This document shows, in pieces, positions 41,841 through 51,605 of a DNA stretch of 64,000 nt. The notes under the pieces were generated by a model, which ran no database searches, was not told the DNA's origin, and saw only the letters and a program-made list of their open reading frames with translations. A program made the translations under genes and the position numbers. Origin of the DNA: Proteobacteria bacterium 005FR1 (GTDB taxonomy: Bacteria; Pseudomonadota; Gammaproteobacteria; Pseudomonadales; Cellvibrionaceae); assembly GCA_026192395.1 (NCBI GenBank), contig WACF01000001.1, positions 1,573,637 through 1,637,636 of the forward strand. Reading direction: 5' to 3'. How positions within the stretch are numbered: the stretch's first letter is position 1; each line of letters starts with the position of its first letter.

Positions 41841-44135
41841 GTGGACCAGAGCCCCCTCGCACCGTTTCGGGTCCAGCTTTCGATCGCTTTGTCGCTGCTG
41901 CTGACGGCAGCGGCCTGGTATCTGGTTACAACGAGTACAGCTCAGTACAACGAGGCTCGCTTCAATCGCCGTGTATACGAACTGCAGTCGGCGATCACCT
42001 TTCGGATGCAAACCTACATCAACGCCTTGGTGCAGACCTCCAGTGCATTTGCCGTCACGCAGATTGATCGCGAAGATTTCGAAGAGTACGTGCAACGATC
42101 GGGGCTGATAGCGAAGTACCCGGGCATCCAAGGAATTGGCTACACCGCCCGGATTCCGGCTGAGCGCCTCAGCGATCATATAGAAGAGATGCGCCGCGAT
42201 GGCTTCACTAACTACACCGTATGGCCGGAATTTGCGCGAGAGGAGTACTTCTCCATTGTTTATCTCGAGCCTTTTGAGTGGCGCAATCAGCGCGCTTTCG
42301 GTTACGACATGTTTACAGAACCAACTCGTCGCGCTGCCATGGCGGCTGCGCGGGATTCGGGTCGACCTGCAGCCAGCGGAAGAGTGACGCTGGTACAAGA
42401 AGTCGGAACCGAGCAACAACCTGGTTTTCTGATATACGTGCCTGTCTATCGCTCAGGCATGCCGACTGCAACAGTTGGCGAGCGCCGCGAAGCGTTGCAA
42501 GGATTTGTCTACAGCCCTTTTCGCGCTCACGATCTCTTCGAGGCGATTCGGGTATCTCACCTGGACGCCCGACCAGATATATATTTCCACGTGTTCGATA
42601 GCGCCGAGATCGGGCGTGAGAGCCTCCTGTTCGGCGACATGACCCTCCTGAAACAGAATCCAGACCCGGGGTTTCGTTCTCTCGAAGAACTTAATGTCGC
42701 AGGCCGCACATGGACTCTGGCGATTTCGACACGTCCCGCATTTGACCCTTTGTGGACCCGGTTCGGACCCTTGGCCGTTCTGATGGTCGGCATCGCCATC
42801 ACCGGACTGGTTTTCGCCACCTTTCGTGCCAACCGCAATGAACGGACCGCAAACGAGAAGACCGCCGCTCTCCTAAAGCAGGTGGAATCCCAGAACGCAG
42901 ACCTTGAAATCATCAATGAGGTCGGCCAAAAGCTGACGGCGGAGCTCGATCTTGAAAAGCTGGTGCAGTCAATTACGGATGCTGCAACCAGGCTGTGCAA
43001 AGCCGAATTTGGTGCCCTGTTCTATAAGGTCACCGATGAAGAGGGCGAGTCCCTGGTGCTGTACACCTTGTCGGGAGCGCCGCGCGAAGCGTTCGAGAAG
43101 TTTCCTCTGCCGCGCAACACCGGCATATTTGAACCGACTTTCATGGGCGAACGTATCGTGCGCAGCGATAACATCACGCAGGATGAACGGTACGGGAAAC
43201 ATTCGCCTCATCGAGGCATGCCAACAGGTCATCTGCCGGTGGTTAGTTATTTGGCCGTACCCGTAACATCGCGATCAGGCGAGGTTATCGGTGGTCTCGT
43301 CTTTGGTCATTCCAAGCCAGCGATGTTCAGGGAACGCGAGGAAAGGCTTGTCGCAGGCATAGCGTCCCAGGCCGCGATCGCGATTGACAATGCGAGACTT
43401 TTCAAGCGTGCGCAGCAAGCCGTTCAGATACGTGACGACTTTCTCAGTATCGCTTCACACGAGTTCAGATCACCACTCAGCACGCTCAGCATGCAGCTTC
43501 AAATCTTTCGTCGAATGAGCGAGTCAACGGATACGCCTCTGACTTCTGAACGAATCGCCAAGGGCTTGAATGCCTGCGAACGGCAGGTAAGTCGGCTCGC
43601 GGCATTGGTCGATGATCTTCTGGATGTCACCCAGATCGAAGCTGGTCGACTCAGCTTCCATTACGAGCACACCGACCTGGTTGATCTCGTAAAAACAATC
43701 TTTGATGGTTTCTGCGAGTCCAATGAAGCGGTTTCCTGTGAGCTATATTGCGAGGTCACCGGAGCTATGGTTGTGGACTGCGATCCCTTTCGGATTGAGC
43801 AAGTCATGATGAACCTGTTGAGCAATGCGGTGAAGTACGGAGAAGGCAAGCCGATAGGCCTCGCGATTCGCCGTTCAGAAGATGGTTCGCAGGCCATCGT
43901 CGCGGTTTCCGATTCGGGCATGGGAATTGACGCTGACAGTCAGGCGAGGATATTTGATCGCTTTCATCGTGCGGTATCGCACGAAAGCATCAGCGGACTG
44001 GGACTCGGGCTATTCATATCCAATCAAATCGTCGCCGCTCACGGCGGGACCATCGAAGTAAACAGTACTCCCGGGAGAGGATCAACTTTTACCGTCTACC
44101 TACCACTGCTGGTCGATAGTCAGACCTCGAAGTAA
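41841..44135 (+). CDS. CHASE-GAF sensor histidine kinase
   Basis: 764 residues from a GTG start. A membrane helix near the N-terminus, a periplasmic CHASE domain (about 60-290; YPGIQGIGYTARIP), a second helix (FGPLAVLMVGIAITGLVFA), a coiled coil, a GAF domain (about 355-530), HisKA with H in SIASHEFRSPLSTL, and HATPase_c with NLLSNAVKYG, DSGMGID and GLGLGLFIS. It should sense an extracellular small molecule and phosphorylate the receiver protein encoded just upstream. It has no receiver of its own. The N-box and G-boxes are intact. Confidence 0.92.
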   Translation: MDQSPLAPFRVQLSIALSLLLTAAAWYLVTTSTAQYNEARFNRRVYELQSAITFRMQTYINALVQTSSAFAVTQIDREDFEEYVQRSGLIAKYPGIQGIGYTARIPAERLSDHIEEMRRDGFTNYTVWPEFAREEYFSIVYLEPFEWRNQRAFGYDMFTEPTRRAAMAAARDSGRPAASGRVTLVQEVGTEQQPGFLIYVPVYRSGMPTATVGERREALQGFVYSPFRAHDLFEAIRVSHLDARPDIYFHVFDSAEIGRESLLFGDMTLLKQNPDPGFRSLEELNVAGRTWTLAISTRPAFDPLWTRFGPLAVLMVGIAITGLVFATFRANRNERTANEKTAALLKQVESQNADLEIINEVGQKLTAELDLEKLVQSITDAATRLCKAEFGALFYKVTDEEGESLVLYTLSGAPREAFEKFPLPRNTGIFEPTFMGERIVRSDNITQDERYGKHSPHRGMPTGHLPVVSYLAVPVTSRSGEVIGGLVFGHSKPAMFREREERLVAGIASQAAIAIDNARLFKRAQQAVQIRDDFLSIASHEFRSPLSTLSMQLQIFRRMSESTDTPLTSERIAKGLNACERQVSRLAALVDDLLDVTQIEAGRLSFHYEHTDLVDLVKTIFDGFCESNEAVSCELYCEVTGAMVVDCDPFRIEQVMMNLLSNAVKYGEGKPIGLAIRRSEDGSQAIVAVSDSGMGIDADSQARIFDRFHRAVSHESISGLGLGLFISNQIVAAHGGTIEVNSTPGRGSTFTVYLPLLVDSQTSK

Positions 44136-44328
44136 CCTTAGGTCCCTCTTCTCCCACGTGCTCTCGGCAGTTTCCCCTCGAGCCGCCTCTGGTTGCCCGC
44201 CGATCTGATGGGCTTGGCCGGTCCCGGTCGAGGCTATACATTCGGGCATCCAGTGGGATTACAATGCCTGAAAAAAGCCGCATAGTGCATCGGCTATATC
44301 CAGCCATTGCGATGATTGGGACGCCCTC

Positions 44329-45384
44329 ATGAAAGATTCATTGCTCAAACTCGGTCTGGTCCCTTTTTTCACCCAGCAGTTGGCAGATATCGAGCTGTTG
44401 GAGGACCGTGTCGGACGCGTTGTCGCGGTCCAGCGGTCGAGAAGTACTGTTATCTGTGGGCCCGGTGAGCGCGTTGTAGAGCTTTCGCCTGTCGTGCGTC
44501 AGTCGCCCGCGATTGATTGGCCCACCGTGGGCGATTGGGTCGTGTTGGATGAGTCATTGTCGCGAATTGAAGAAGTGCTTGAGCGAAAGAGTCTGTTCAA
44601 GCGTTTGGGGGCGGGCGCGAGCAATGAGCTTCAGCCCATAGCGGCGAACATCGACATGCTTTTCATCGTTACGTCCTGCAATGAAGAGTTCAAGGAGTCC
44701 CGCCTGGAACGCTACCTTGCACTCTGTGCGGATGCCGGAGCGATGCCGGTCATTGTCCTCACCAAAGCCGACCTCGTTGAGGATGTGGACAGTTATGTTC
44801 GTCGTGCTCGCGGCACTCAAGCCGGAGTGCCGGTCGAAGCTGTGAATGCTCGTGATCCGGCTTCGCTGGAGAAGGTTCGCTCCTGGATTGATAAAACTTC
44901 CACCGTTGCGCTGGTTGGTTCCTCCGGTGTCGGAAAGTCTACGATCTTGAACACCTTGGCCGGGCGCTCTCTGGCGGCTACCGGTGAGATTCGCGAGGAC
45001 GATAAGAAGGGGCGCCATACAACGACTCACCGCGAGTTGCACATCCTGCCGTCCGGCGGCCTGCTGGTCGATGTCCCGGGTATGCGCGAGCTGAGAGTCG
45101 CCGAAATCGAGGACTCGATTGGTGCTGTTTTCGAGGACATCGACAAGTTGGCGGCTCAGTGCAGGTTTGCGGACTGCAAACATGAAACCGAACCAGGCTG
45201 CGCGATGCTCCGAGCGATTTGTGAAGGCACGCTGGACAGTCGTCGACTGTCCAGTTACAAAAAGTTGCTCCGTGAAAACGCTCTGGCAACATCTACCTTG
45301 GCTGAGAAGCGCGCCCGAGCCCGCGGCTTCGCCAAAATGGTCAAAGAAGGTAAGACCATGAAACAGAAAAAGGGCGAAACCTGA
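44329..45384 (+). CDS. rsgA: RsgA-type ribosome small-subunit GTPase
   Basis: 351 residues. The circularly permuted GTPase order is visible: G4 (VLTKADLVED), then G1 (GSSGVGKSTILNTL), then G3 (VDVPGM). An N-terminal OB-fold (VGRVVAVQRSRSTVIC) precedes it and a zinc finger follows (CRFADCKHETEPGC). RsgA checks 30S maturation. The C-terminal tail KMVKEGKTMKQKKGET is basic. It could be a second, divergent rsgA; whether the canonical copy lies elsewhere is not known. The 3' end overlaps a terminator for the convergent gene. Confidence 0.88.
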   Translation: MKDSLLKLGLVPFFTQQLADIELLEDRVGRVVAVQRSRSTVICGPGERVVELSPVVRQSPAIDWPTVGDWVVLDESLSRIEEVLERKSLFKRLGAGASNELQPIAANIDMLFIVTSCNEEFKESRLERYLALCADAGAMPVIVLTKADLVEDVDSYVRRARGTQAGVPVEAVNARDPASLEKVRSWIDKTSTVALVGSSGVGKSTILNTLAGRSLAATGEIREDDKKGRHTTTHRELHILPSGGLLVDVPGMRELRVAEIEDSIGAVFEDIDKLAAQCRFADCKHETEPGCAMLRAICEGTLDSRRLSSYKKLLRENALATSTLAEKRARARGFAKMVKEGKTMKQKKGET

Positions 45385-45409
45385 GTGTTGCCCCTAACAG
45401 GTATCGCCC
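45367..45409 (-). terminator. Rho-independent terminator of the PPOX/TPR gene pair, overlapping rsgA 3' end
   Basis: GGGCGATACCTG/CAGGTTTCGCCC (one mismatch, 14-nt loop) followed on the minus strand by TTTTT. The stem overlaps the last codons of rsgA, so the terminator is built into a coding sequence. Confidence 0.75.
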
Positions 45410-45416
45410 AGGGTAT

Positions 45417-45869
45417 TCAGAGCGTTATCAGATCGGTATGTCCAAAGCCCTTCGAGTAGTCCAGCACGGAAATGACGGTCGGCGTCACACGGAAAATCCG
45501 CACATCCTCCGGGCTGGGCATCTCCGTGGGGACCGTTTTCTGCGCCGGGTATTTGGACAGCAGCAACTGCAGCGCTCTTTCCCCATCCGAGTGGTCCGTG
45601 ACGGGCTCGGCGTGACCCGCCAGGGACAGGCCGCTGATGGCCATGATGTCCGCAGAATCGTGATCAATGGTCATGGATAGCCGGTTATCCTGCGCCAGGT
45701 TATGAGCCTTCTGGCTGTCGAGTCCGCACAGGAAGTAAAGGGTCAGCCCTTCGCTCGCATAGCCCACGGTGGTGGCCTGAGGCCATCCATCGGGCCGCAG
45801 AGTTGCCACCGTGGCAATGCGGTGTTCATCCAGAATCTTCAGGACCTTGGTTCTAAGTTCTTCGTCCAT
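45417..45869 (-). CDS. Pyridoxamine 5'-phosphate oxidase-fold protein
   Basis: 150 residues. The split-barrel flavin-binding fold is shown by HRIATVATLRPDGWPQATTV and LTLYFLCGLDSQKAHNLAQ. Such proteins bind FMN, F420 or haem; the actual cofactor cannot be told. The start at 45869 has GGAG 6 nt away; longer frames are not supported. It follows the TPR gene on the same strand with a 53-nt gap and is ended by the terminator above. Confidence 0.85.
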   Translation of the reverse strand: MDEELRTKVLKILDEHRIATVATLRPDGWPQATTVGYASEGLTLYFLCGLDSQKAHNLAQDNRLSMTIDHDSADIMAISGLSLAGHAEPVTDHSDGERALQLLLSKYPAQKTVPTEMPSPEDVRIFRVTPTVISVLDYSKGFGHTDLITL

Positions 45870-45922
45870 TCGCATCTCCGTGCTTTGCTCAGGTCGGCCG
45901 TGGCATCCCCTCTGCTTTCCCT

Positions 45923-47602
45923 TTAGCGGGTTGCCAGCTCGACGTCCGCCTCTGCCCAAACGTCCTCGAATCGCTTTTCAATCTCCCTGGCCTCGCCGTC
46001 GTTGCCCATCCCCCGCTCCGCTTCGGCCAGACCGTGCAGCGACCAGCCGTTGCCGGGGAATCTGTCCAGATCCTCCCGAAACGCTTGGGCCGCTCGCTCG
46101 TACCGTTCCGCTTCCAGCAGAACCTCGCCCTGCTCCTGTCGGACCGGCACCGACCATTCGGGTGGCTCACCGTATAGCAGCGCATCTTCGTGCTCAACGG
46201 CTTGCTGCATAAGGTCCGCGGCCTTGTCGTGATCACCCTCGGTCGAGGCGATTCTGCCGGCCAGCACGTCCCGACCAACCGCAAGGATGTCGGGTGAGCG
46301 GTTGAACTCCATTTTCAGCGATTGCACCTCGGGACCATTGGCGATCGCAGTGAGTTTTTGCAGTTCCTTTTCCGCTCCCGCGATGTCCTCGGTGGCGGCC
46401 AGTGCTCTCCCCCGTGCGTAGTGCCACAGTGCCTGGGCATGGGGCAGATCGGCACCGGGGGCTGGCGTATCCAGGATCGCTTGCCAGTCACCAGTGCGCA
46501 CCTGAACCTGGAGGGGTCGAGTTCGCCAGTGTTGCAGGAAGTCCATTCCCGGTGTGCCGAGCATTTCCTCCGGGACGAGTTCGCGGACTTTTTCTGCCGC
46601 TGCAATAGCCTGTTCGCCGCGCCCGATCATCAGAGCGGCGAAGGCCAGGAAGTCATAGTTGTGGGGATAGTAGCCTGCCGTATAGAAGTTTGCGCCGGGT
46701 CGCTGATCCTGGATGTAGGACTCGTCCGCATGCGTCGCATGTTCGTTCGCAGCGATCGCATCTTCGTAACGACCGACGCGGATGTAGATGTGCCCCGGCA
46801 TGTGCACCAGATGCCCTGCAGCCGGCATCAGCGCGGCAAGCCGATCCGCACAGGGTACGGCCCGCTCCGGGTAGACCTTCTCGACCGCATGAATGTAGAA
46901 GTGGCATGCCCCGGGATGCTCGGGTGAACGCGCGACCACCCGCTTGAGGCGTTCCAGCGCTTCTTCCATGCCCTCCTTCGGCTCACCGGTTTCTGTCCAG
47001 TAGTCCCAGGGGCGAAGATCCATGAGTGCTTCCGCGCGCAGAGTTTGAATCTCGTCGTCGTTCGGATAGCGCTCCGCCAACTGAGCCATGGTCTCAGCAT
47101 AGGACTGGTCGAGATGGCTGCGGTCTTCCGGTTGTTCCGCCACGTAACGGTCGTCGAGCGCTGAGATCAGTTCCCGCTCCTTCGCGGTCTCCTCGTCCAA
47201 CGCCTGCTTCGCTTTCTGCACCGCTTCATGGGCGGCAACGCCGGAAGCTTCGTCCATTGGCAGGTTGATGTTGGGGCCATAAGCCAGCGCTTCTCCCCAG
47301 AAGCACATGGCGCAGGATGGGTCCAGTCGCTGGGCTTCCCGGAATGAACGGATTGCCTCGGGGTGGTTGAAGGCATAGTAGAGGCGCAGGCCTTGGTTGA
47401 AATAATTCTGTGCAAGTTCGCTGTCAGTGGTGATGTCGTACTCGTGATTGCCGAGGCCGTCGAGCAGAGCGACTTCGTCCTCAGCTGCGAAGGACGCCAT
47501 CGGGAGCAGTGACATCAGCAGACATAGTGTCCGGACTGGTGAGGCTGAACGCCTTGTCGAGAACCTGGATAATGATGCGGGGATTCGTTTGGACGGAAAC
47601 AT
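45923..47602 (-). CDS. Secreted TPR protein
   Basis: 559 residues with a signal peptide (VRTLCLLMSLLPMASFA). Tetratricopeptide-like helices run through it (SELAQNYFNQGLRLYYAFNH, GRYEDAIAANEHATHADES, ERYERAAQAFREDLDRFPGN). The segment ACHFYIHAVEKV is seen in a family of long secreted TPR proteins of unknown role. It is probably a periplasmic scaffold. AGGAGGAAG precedes the ATG. Confidence 0.82.
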   Translation of the reverse strand: MFPSKRIPASLSRFSTRRSASPVRTLCLLMSLLPMASFAAEDEVALLDGLGNHEYDITTDSELAQNYFNQGLRLYYAFNHPEAIRSFREAQRLDPSCAMCFWGEALAYGPNINLPMDEASGVAAHEAVQKAKQALDEETAKERELISALDDRYVAEQPEDRSHLDQSYAETMAQLAERYPNDDEIQTLRAEALMDLRPWDYWTETGEPKEGMEEALERLKRVVARSPEHPGACHFYIHAVEKVYPERAVPCADRLAALMPAAGHLVHMPGHIYIRVGRYEDAIAANEHATHADESYIQDQRPGANFYTAGYYPHNYDFLAFAALMIGRGEQAIAAAEKVRELVPEEMLGTPGMDFLQHWRTRPLQVQVRTGDWQAILDTPAPGADLPHAQALWHYARGRALAATEDIAGAEKELQKLTAIANGPEVQSLKMEFNRSPDILAVGRDVLAGRIASTEGDHDKAADLMQQAVEHEDALLYGEPPEWSVPVRQEQGEVLLEAERYERAAQAFREDLDRFPGNGWSLHGLAEAERGMGNDGEAREIEKRFEDVWAEADVELATR

Positions 47603-47898
47603 GTCGTCTTCCTCCTGGGTGTCTTAGCACGATAACTGTTGGGAGTCGTCACGCACAGCGGCTCAGGATGGTTAAGCCACCGAAGGGATCCTCTATAAAG
47701 AGCAATGAACGGACCAGAATCGACCATCCTGGCACGCCGGCTGCTCTGCCTGGACGCAGACCTTTGTTAAGTCCCAGGGCGGCCCCCCGTAAGCAGTTCA
47801 AGCCAGCAGCTGCTATTTGCGGGTGAGATCGTGTGGTCAATTCCATATTGAGGCCTAGCAGTGATGTGCCCGTAGTCGGACGAAGCAGGACTTGATTC
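47603..47898. other. Divergent gap between the TPR and DMT genes
   Basis: About 300 nt with no gene. It should hold both promoters. No strong operator was seen. Confidence 0.5.
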
Positions 47899-48768
47899 GT
47901 GAGTACCGCATACATAGTACTGGCGGCTCTTTTCTGGGGTTTGTCAGGTGGAATCGCCGGGATTCTCATCGCCGATGGCTGGCACCCGTTCGTGGTATCA
48001 CTTTCGCGAGGTGCAATCGGCTTGCTGTTTGTCCTTCTATGGCTGGTGCTGCGCCCGCGTAATAGCGGACTGGCCAACGCTCGGTTGTGGCTCTGGTCGG
48101 TGCTTGCCGGGGTCGGGGTGGCAGGAAACTTCTCGTTTTATTTCGTCAGCATTTCGCAGGGGAGCGTCGCGGTTGCGGCAACCTTGATGTACTGCGCACC
48201 TGTGTTCGTCTACATGTTGTCATTCGCGCTCAAGCTCGAGAGACCCACAATGTTGAAGTGGGCTGCCATCGTTGTGGTGATGCTGGGTATTGTCTTGCTC
48301 ACGGAGCTGTACGATGCGGCTACCGGCAACATCACGACGGTGGGCGTTGGCGCCGGACTGCTTGCCGGGCTGTCCTATGCGCTGTTTATCTTCGGTTTCA
48401 ACTATGCGGCGCCTTACGGCAGCCCGCAGGCGATTCTCTCCATTGCTTTTGCGGTACTTGTAACCATATTGGTCTGGCCGGCCGGCGTCGACCAATTAGT
48501 TGCAGCAACGCGCACGCCGGATTGGCCGCTGTTTGCGGGACTGGGTATCTTAGGCGCGGGACTCTCATTTTTTCTTTATATCATCGGCTTGAACAAAACC
48601 TCCCCGGCGGTCGCCTCGATCGTAGCCATGGTCGAGCCAGTCACGGCATCACTGTTTAGTGTCGCGGTCTTGAATGAACGCCTGGACAGCCCACAAGTAA
48701 TCGGTATGGTGTTGATATTGTTTACGGTGACTGTATTGGGCGCGTGGTCGAGCACCTCAGGGAAATAG
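47899..48768 (+). CDS. DMT-family (EamA) transporter
   Basis: 289 residues, ten membrane helices in two EamA halves (AALFWGLSGGIAGILIADGW at the start of the first, GVGAGLLAGLSYALFIFGFN at the start of the second; PVTASLFSVAVLNERL near the end). It starts with GTG. Members export metabolites or amino acids; the substrate is unknown. Confidence 0.9.
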   Translation: MSTAYIVLAALFWGLSGGIAGILIADGWHPFVVSLSRGAIGLLFVLLWLVLRPRNSGLANARLWLWSVLAGVGVAGNFSFYFVSISQGSVAVAATLMYCAPVFVYMLSFALKLERPTMLKWAAIVVVMLGIVLLTELYDAATGNITTVGVGAGLLAGLSYALFIFGFNYAAPYGSPQAILSIAFAVLVTILVWPAGVDQLVAATRTPDWPLFAGLGILGAGLSFFLYIIGLNKTSPAVASIVAMVEPVTASLFSVAVLNERLDSPQVIGMVLILFTVTVLGAWSSTSGK

Positions 48769-48934
48769 CCTGGTTCCCGCGGTCGTCGGTCATGACGGCT
48801 TGCTCCTAGCAGCGCGGTTGGGACTTTCAGCCTCCGCTGAGCATTCAGCTTTGATTCCAAAGCCACGGGATGCACAATGAAAGCCCGGCCCTCCGGCCGG
48901 ATTCAATGATTTTCGAAGAATGGGGCTTGAGAGC

Positions 48935-49852
48935 ATGAGAATCATCACTACCGCCTGTCTGACCATGGTGGGCTTGCTTATGACGATCGTCACTGCCAGC
49001 GCCGATGCGCTCGACGCGCTGGGCACTTACGAGGTGATTGAGGAGGACTTTGTTTACGCCACGGTCGGCGATCTGGAATTGAAGGCGCGCAGTTACCGGC
49101 CGAAGGAAGAGGGCGTGCTTCCAGCGGTGGTTGAGGTGCATGGTGGAGCATGGAACCTCTATGACCGTACTGCAGGCGAGTATTACAACCGGGCGCTGGC
49201 TTCCAGCGGTCTGTACGTGCTGGCGGTGGATTTCCGTCAGGGCCCGGACTTTCAGCATCCGTTGGGCAGCCGTGACGTGGTGCAGGCGGTTCGCTATCTG
49301 CGGCAGCATGCCGATGACTTGTCCATCGACAGCGGCAGCATCGGACTGATCGGCAGCTCGTCGGGAGGCCATCTGGCCCTGCTGGCGGGGGTAAAGCCGG
49401 AGGCTCCCATGCACCAATCCGATCACGCGGGGGCGGCGGAACAGCCGGTCGGCGCGGCAGTGGATTACGTGGTGGCCTTGTGGCCGGTATCCGATCCGCT
49501 ATACCGCTACCACTACGCAGCCCGCGTGAATCGCCCGCGTTTGCGCGCCATGCATGAAGCCTACTTTGGAACGGAAGCGGCGATGAAGAATGCGAGCATC
49601 CAGCGCATCCTGAATCAAGGCGAGGCCGTGGATACTTTGCCCGCGGTCATGATCGTGCAGCCGGGCGAGGACGAAAATATTCCGTGGCGCATGACTTTTG
49701 ATTTGATCGCGGCCTTGCAGAACAACAACGCTCCAGTGGAATACCTGTTCTATCCAGGCGAGGCTCACGCCTTCGGGCATCGCCCCTCGAAAGCGAGCGA
49801 AGACTTGGTGCAGGCCATGCACGACTTCATCGCAAGGCGACTTTCGGAGTGA
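48935..49852 (+). CDS. Secreted alpha/beta hydrolase (carboxylesterase-like)
   Basis: 305 residues. A signal peptide (TACLTMVGLLMTIVTASADA) is followed by an oxyanion-type HGGAWNLYD, nucleophile elbow LIGSSSGGH (G-x-S-x-G), and late acid/His regions (QPGEDENIP, YPGEAHAFGH). It fits the esterase/lipase family with HGG. The start at 48935 is used because the signal peptide begins there; an ATG at 48920 adds five residues. The 3' end is 4 nt from the convergent chemoreceptor gene. Confidence 0.85.
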   Translation: MRIITTACLTMVGLLMTIVTASADALDALGTYEVIEEDFVYATVGDLELKARSYRPKEEGVLPAVVEVHGGAWNLYDRTAGEYYNRALASSGLYVLAVDFRQGPDFQHPLGSRDVVQAVRYLRQHADDLSIDSGSIGLIGSSSGGHLALLAGVKPEAPMHQSDHAGAAEQPVGAAVDYVVALWPVSDPLYRYHYAARVNRPRLRAMHEAYFGTEAAMKNASIQRILNQGEAVDTLPAVMIVQPGEDENIPWRMTFDLIAALQNNNAPVEYLFYPGEAHAFGHRPSKASEDLVQAMHDFIARRLSE

Positions 49853-49855
49853 TCT

Positions 49856-51298
49856 TCACGAACAGAGAAGACCAGGTTGACTCCATTCCGCCCAGCCCGT
49901 TTTCTGTTGTGGCTGCACTGCCTGCAGGAACGGGCCGCCCTCCCCGACGGGTGGCAAAGTGCCGGCGGTAGCGGCTATGCGGCCGCCATCGCCGCGAATT
50001 CCTCGAGTTTCTCCACTGTCGGTTTCGGCTGGGTTCTGGGCACAGCTTACCTCGTGAGACGCGTCGGCGCATCGACTTGCCAGCGTTCTGACTTCCTGTG
50101 CGACGACGGCGAAACCGCGGCCGTACTCGCCCGCGCGCGCTGCCTCGACCGAGGCATTCAGAGCGAGGATATTGGTCTGAAAGGCAATACTGTCGATCAA
50201 GGTGACGATGTCGTTGATGCGCGTCGCGGAGTCGTTGATCTGCTCCATGGTGCTTTCCATCTCGCTCATCACTTCACTGCCGCGGCGGGCCGTCTCGACC
50301 GTACGGTTGATCAGTTCGTTTGCCTCCCGGGTTGCACCGGTGGTCTGCTGAACGGTAGTGGTGATTTCCTCCATGGAGGCGGAGGTCTCGTGCAGATTCG
50401 CGGAGGACTGCTGGGTGCGCGCGGCCAGTTCCTCACTGCTCTGAGCGATCTGTGACGAAGCCTTGTCGACGTGCTCTGCACCGTCACGTACCGCCAGCAA
50501 AGTATCATCCATGCGGCTGATGAATCCGTTGAAACGCTGCGCCAGTTCGCCGATCTCATCACCGCGGCTGCTGTGGATGCGCGCGGTCAGGTCGCCGTCT
50601 CCCTCGGTGATCTCCCGAATCCTTTCACTTACCTCCCGGATAGCCCGAGACATCATGTGCGGTCCGATCAGCGCGATGGCGATGGCGAGCGCCCCGGCAA
50701 TGAGCGCGAATCCGGTCACCCACCACTGCTGAGTGCGGACTCGCGACAGCGTAGCCGCCTCCAGTTCCTGGACTTTTGCGTCTACCGCCTCGCCCGCCAG
50801 GTTGTAGATTTCGCGCAGGGCGTCGAAACTGCTCAATGAGTTTCCTTCCAGTTGCGCTCTTGCCGCAGCTCTCTTGCCGTCATCGTGCAGTGCGAAAACC
50901 TGACCGCTGGCCTGGGTCCAGGCCTGATACCGCTGGGAGAATTCGTCGAGCGTTGCGACCACGTCCGGATAGTCCGCCATCAGCTCGGAAAAGGACTGAA
51001 CGCGGTCGTAGGCTTGTCTGGCGTTCTCCTGAAAGTCGTTGCGAATAGTCGCTGCGCTCTCCGACCCAGATTTGGTATCCACATAGGCCATCTCGGCCAC
51101 TCGGGCCTGATATAGGTCGCGGTCGGCGTTAAGTACTTCAGACGTAGCAACGTTGAAAGCGCCGCTGAATGCCAGCATTCGCTGCTTCACAGAATTGACC
51201 AGCATTGCATCCACAGCCACAACAAAGAACAATGACAGCGCAACTGCGACAAAGGCGACGCCATATTTGACGTTGATACGATCGAATCTTGCGAACAC
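49856..51298 (-). pseudogene. Chemoreceptor (MCP) with an out-of-frame internal deletion
   Basis: From a GTG at 51298 (CAGGAG 6 nt upstream), the protein has a membrane helix ([20 protein letters not shown]), a periplasmic helical ligand domain, a second helix ([20 protein letters not shown]), HAMP ([20 protein letters not shown]), and an MCP signalling hairpin up to the tip ([20 protein letters not shown], then [17 protein letters not shown]). Instead of the descending helix of about 100 residues, it changes to unrelated sequence. A likely MCP tail ([18 protein letters not shown], stop) is present in the +1 frame about 25 codons later. A piece has therefore been deleted and the frame lost; signalling is unlikely. 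Confidence 0.75.
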
Positions 51299-51605
51299 GG
51301 GTAACTCCTGGGGATAAGATCTTGCCAGGAGTAGCACTTACAACCTGGCATCGGCTAGTTGTTGATTACGGCGCCTTCCGTAGCCGAGCGCGAGGGACGC
51401 CCTCGATGTCTCGTCAATATCGGCGGTTAGGATTTATTCTTTAGCGCCGCAACCCCGATTTTCTCAACGAGTATCAACACCGCGGCAAGGACGACCCCAC
51501 AAACAGGCCGGGCCCGCCACTCAAGTTTTTGAGCTTCCTGACGATAAAGACCTCTGCTTATGTATCCGCCCTTTCGAATTCATTGATAAGTCCGGTGGTT
51601 TTGCT

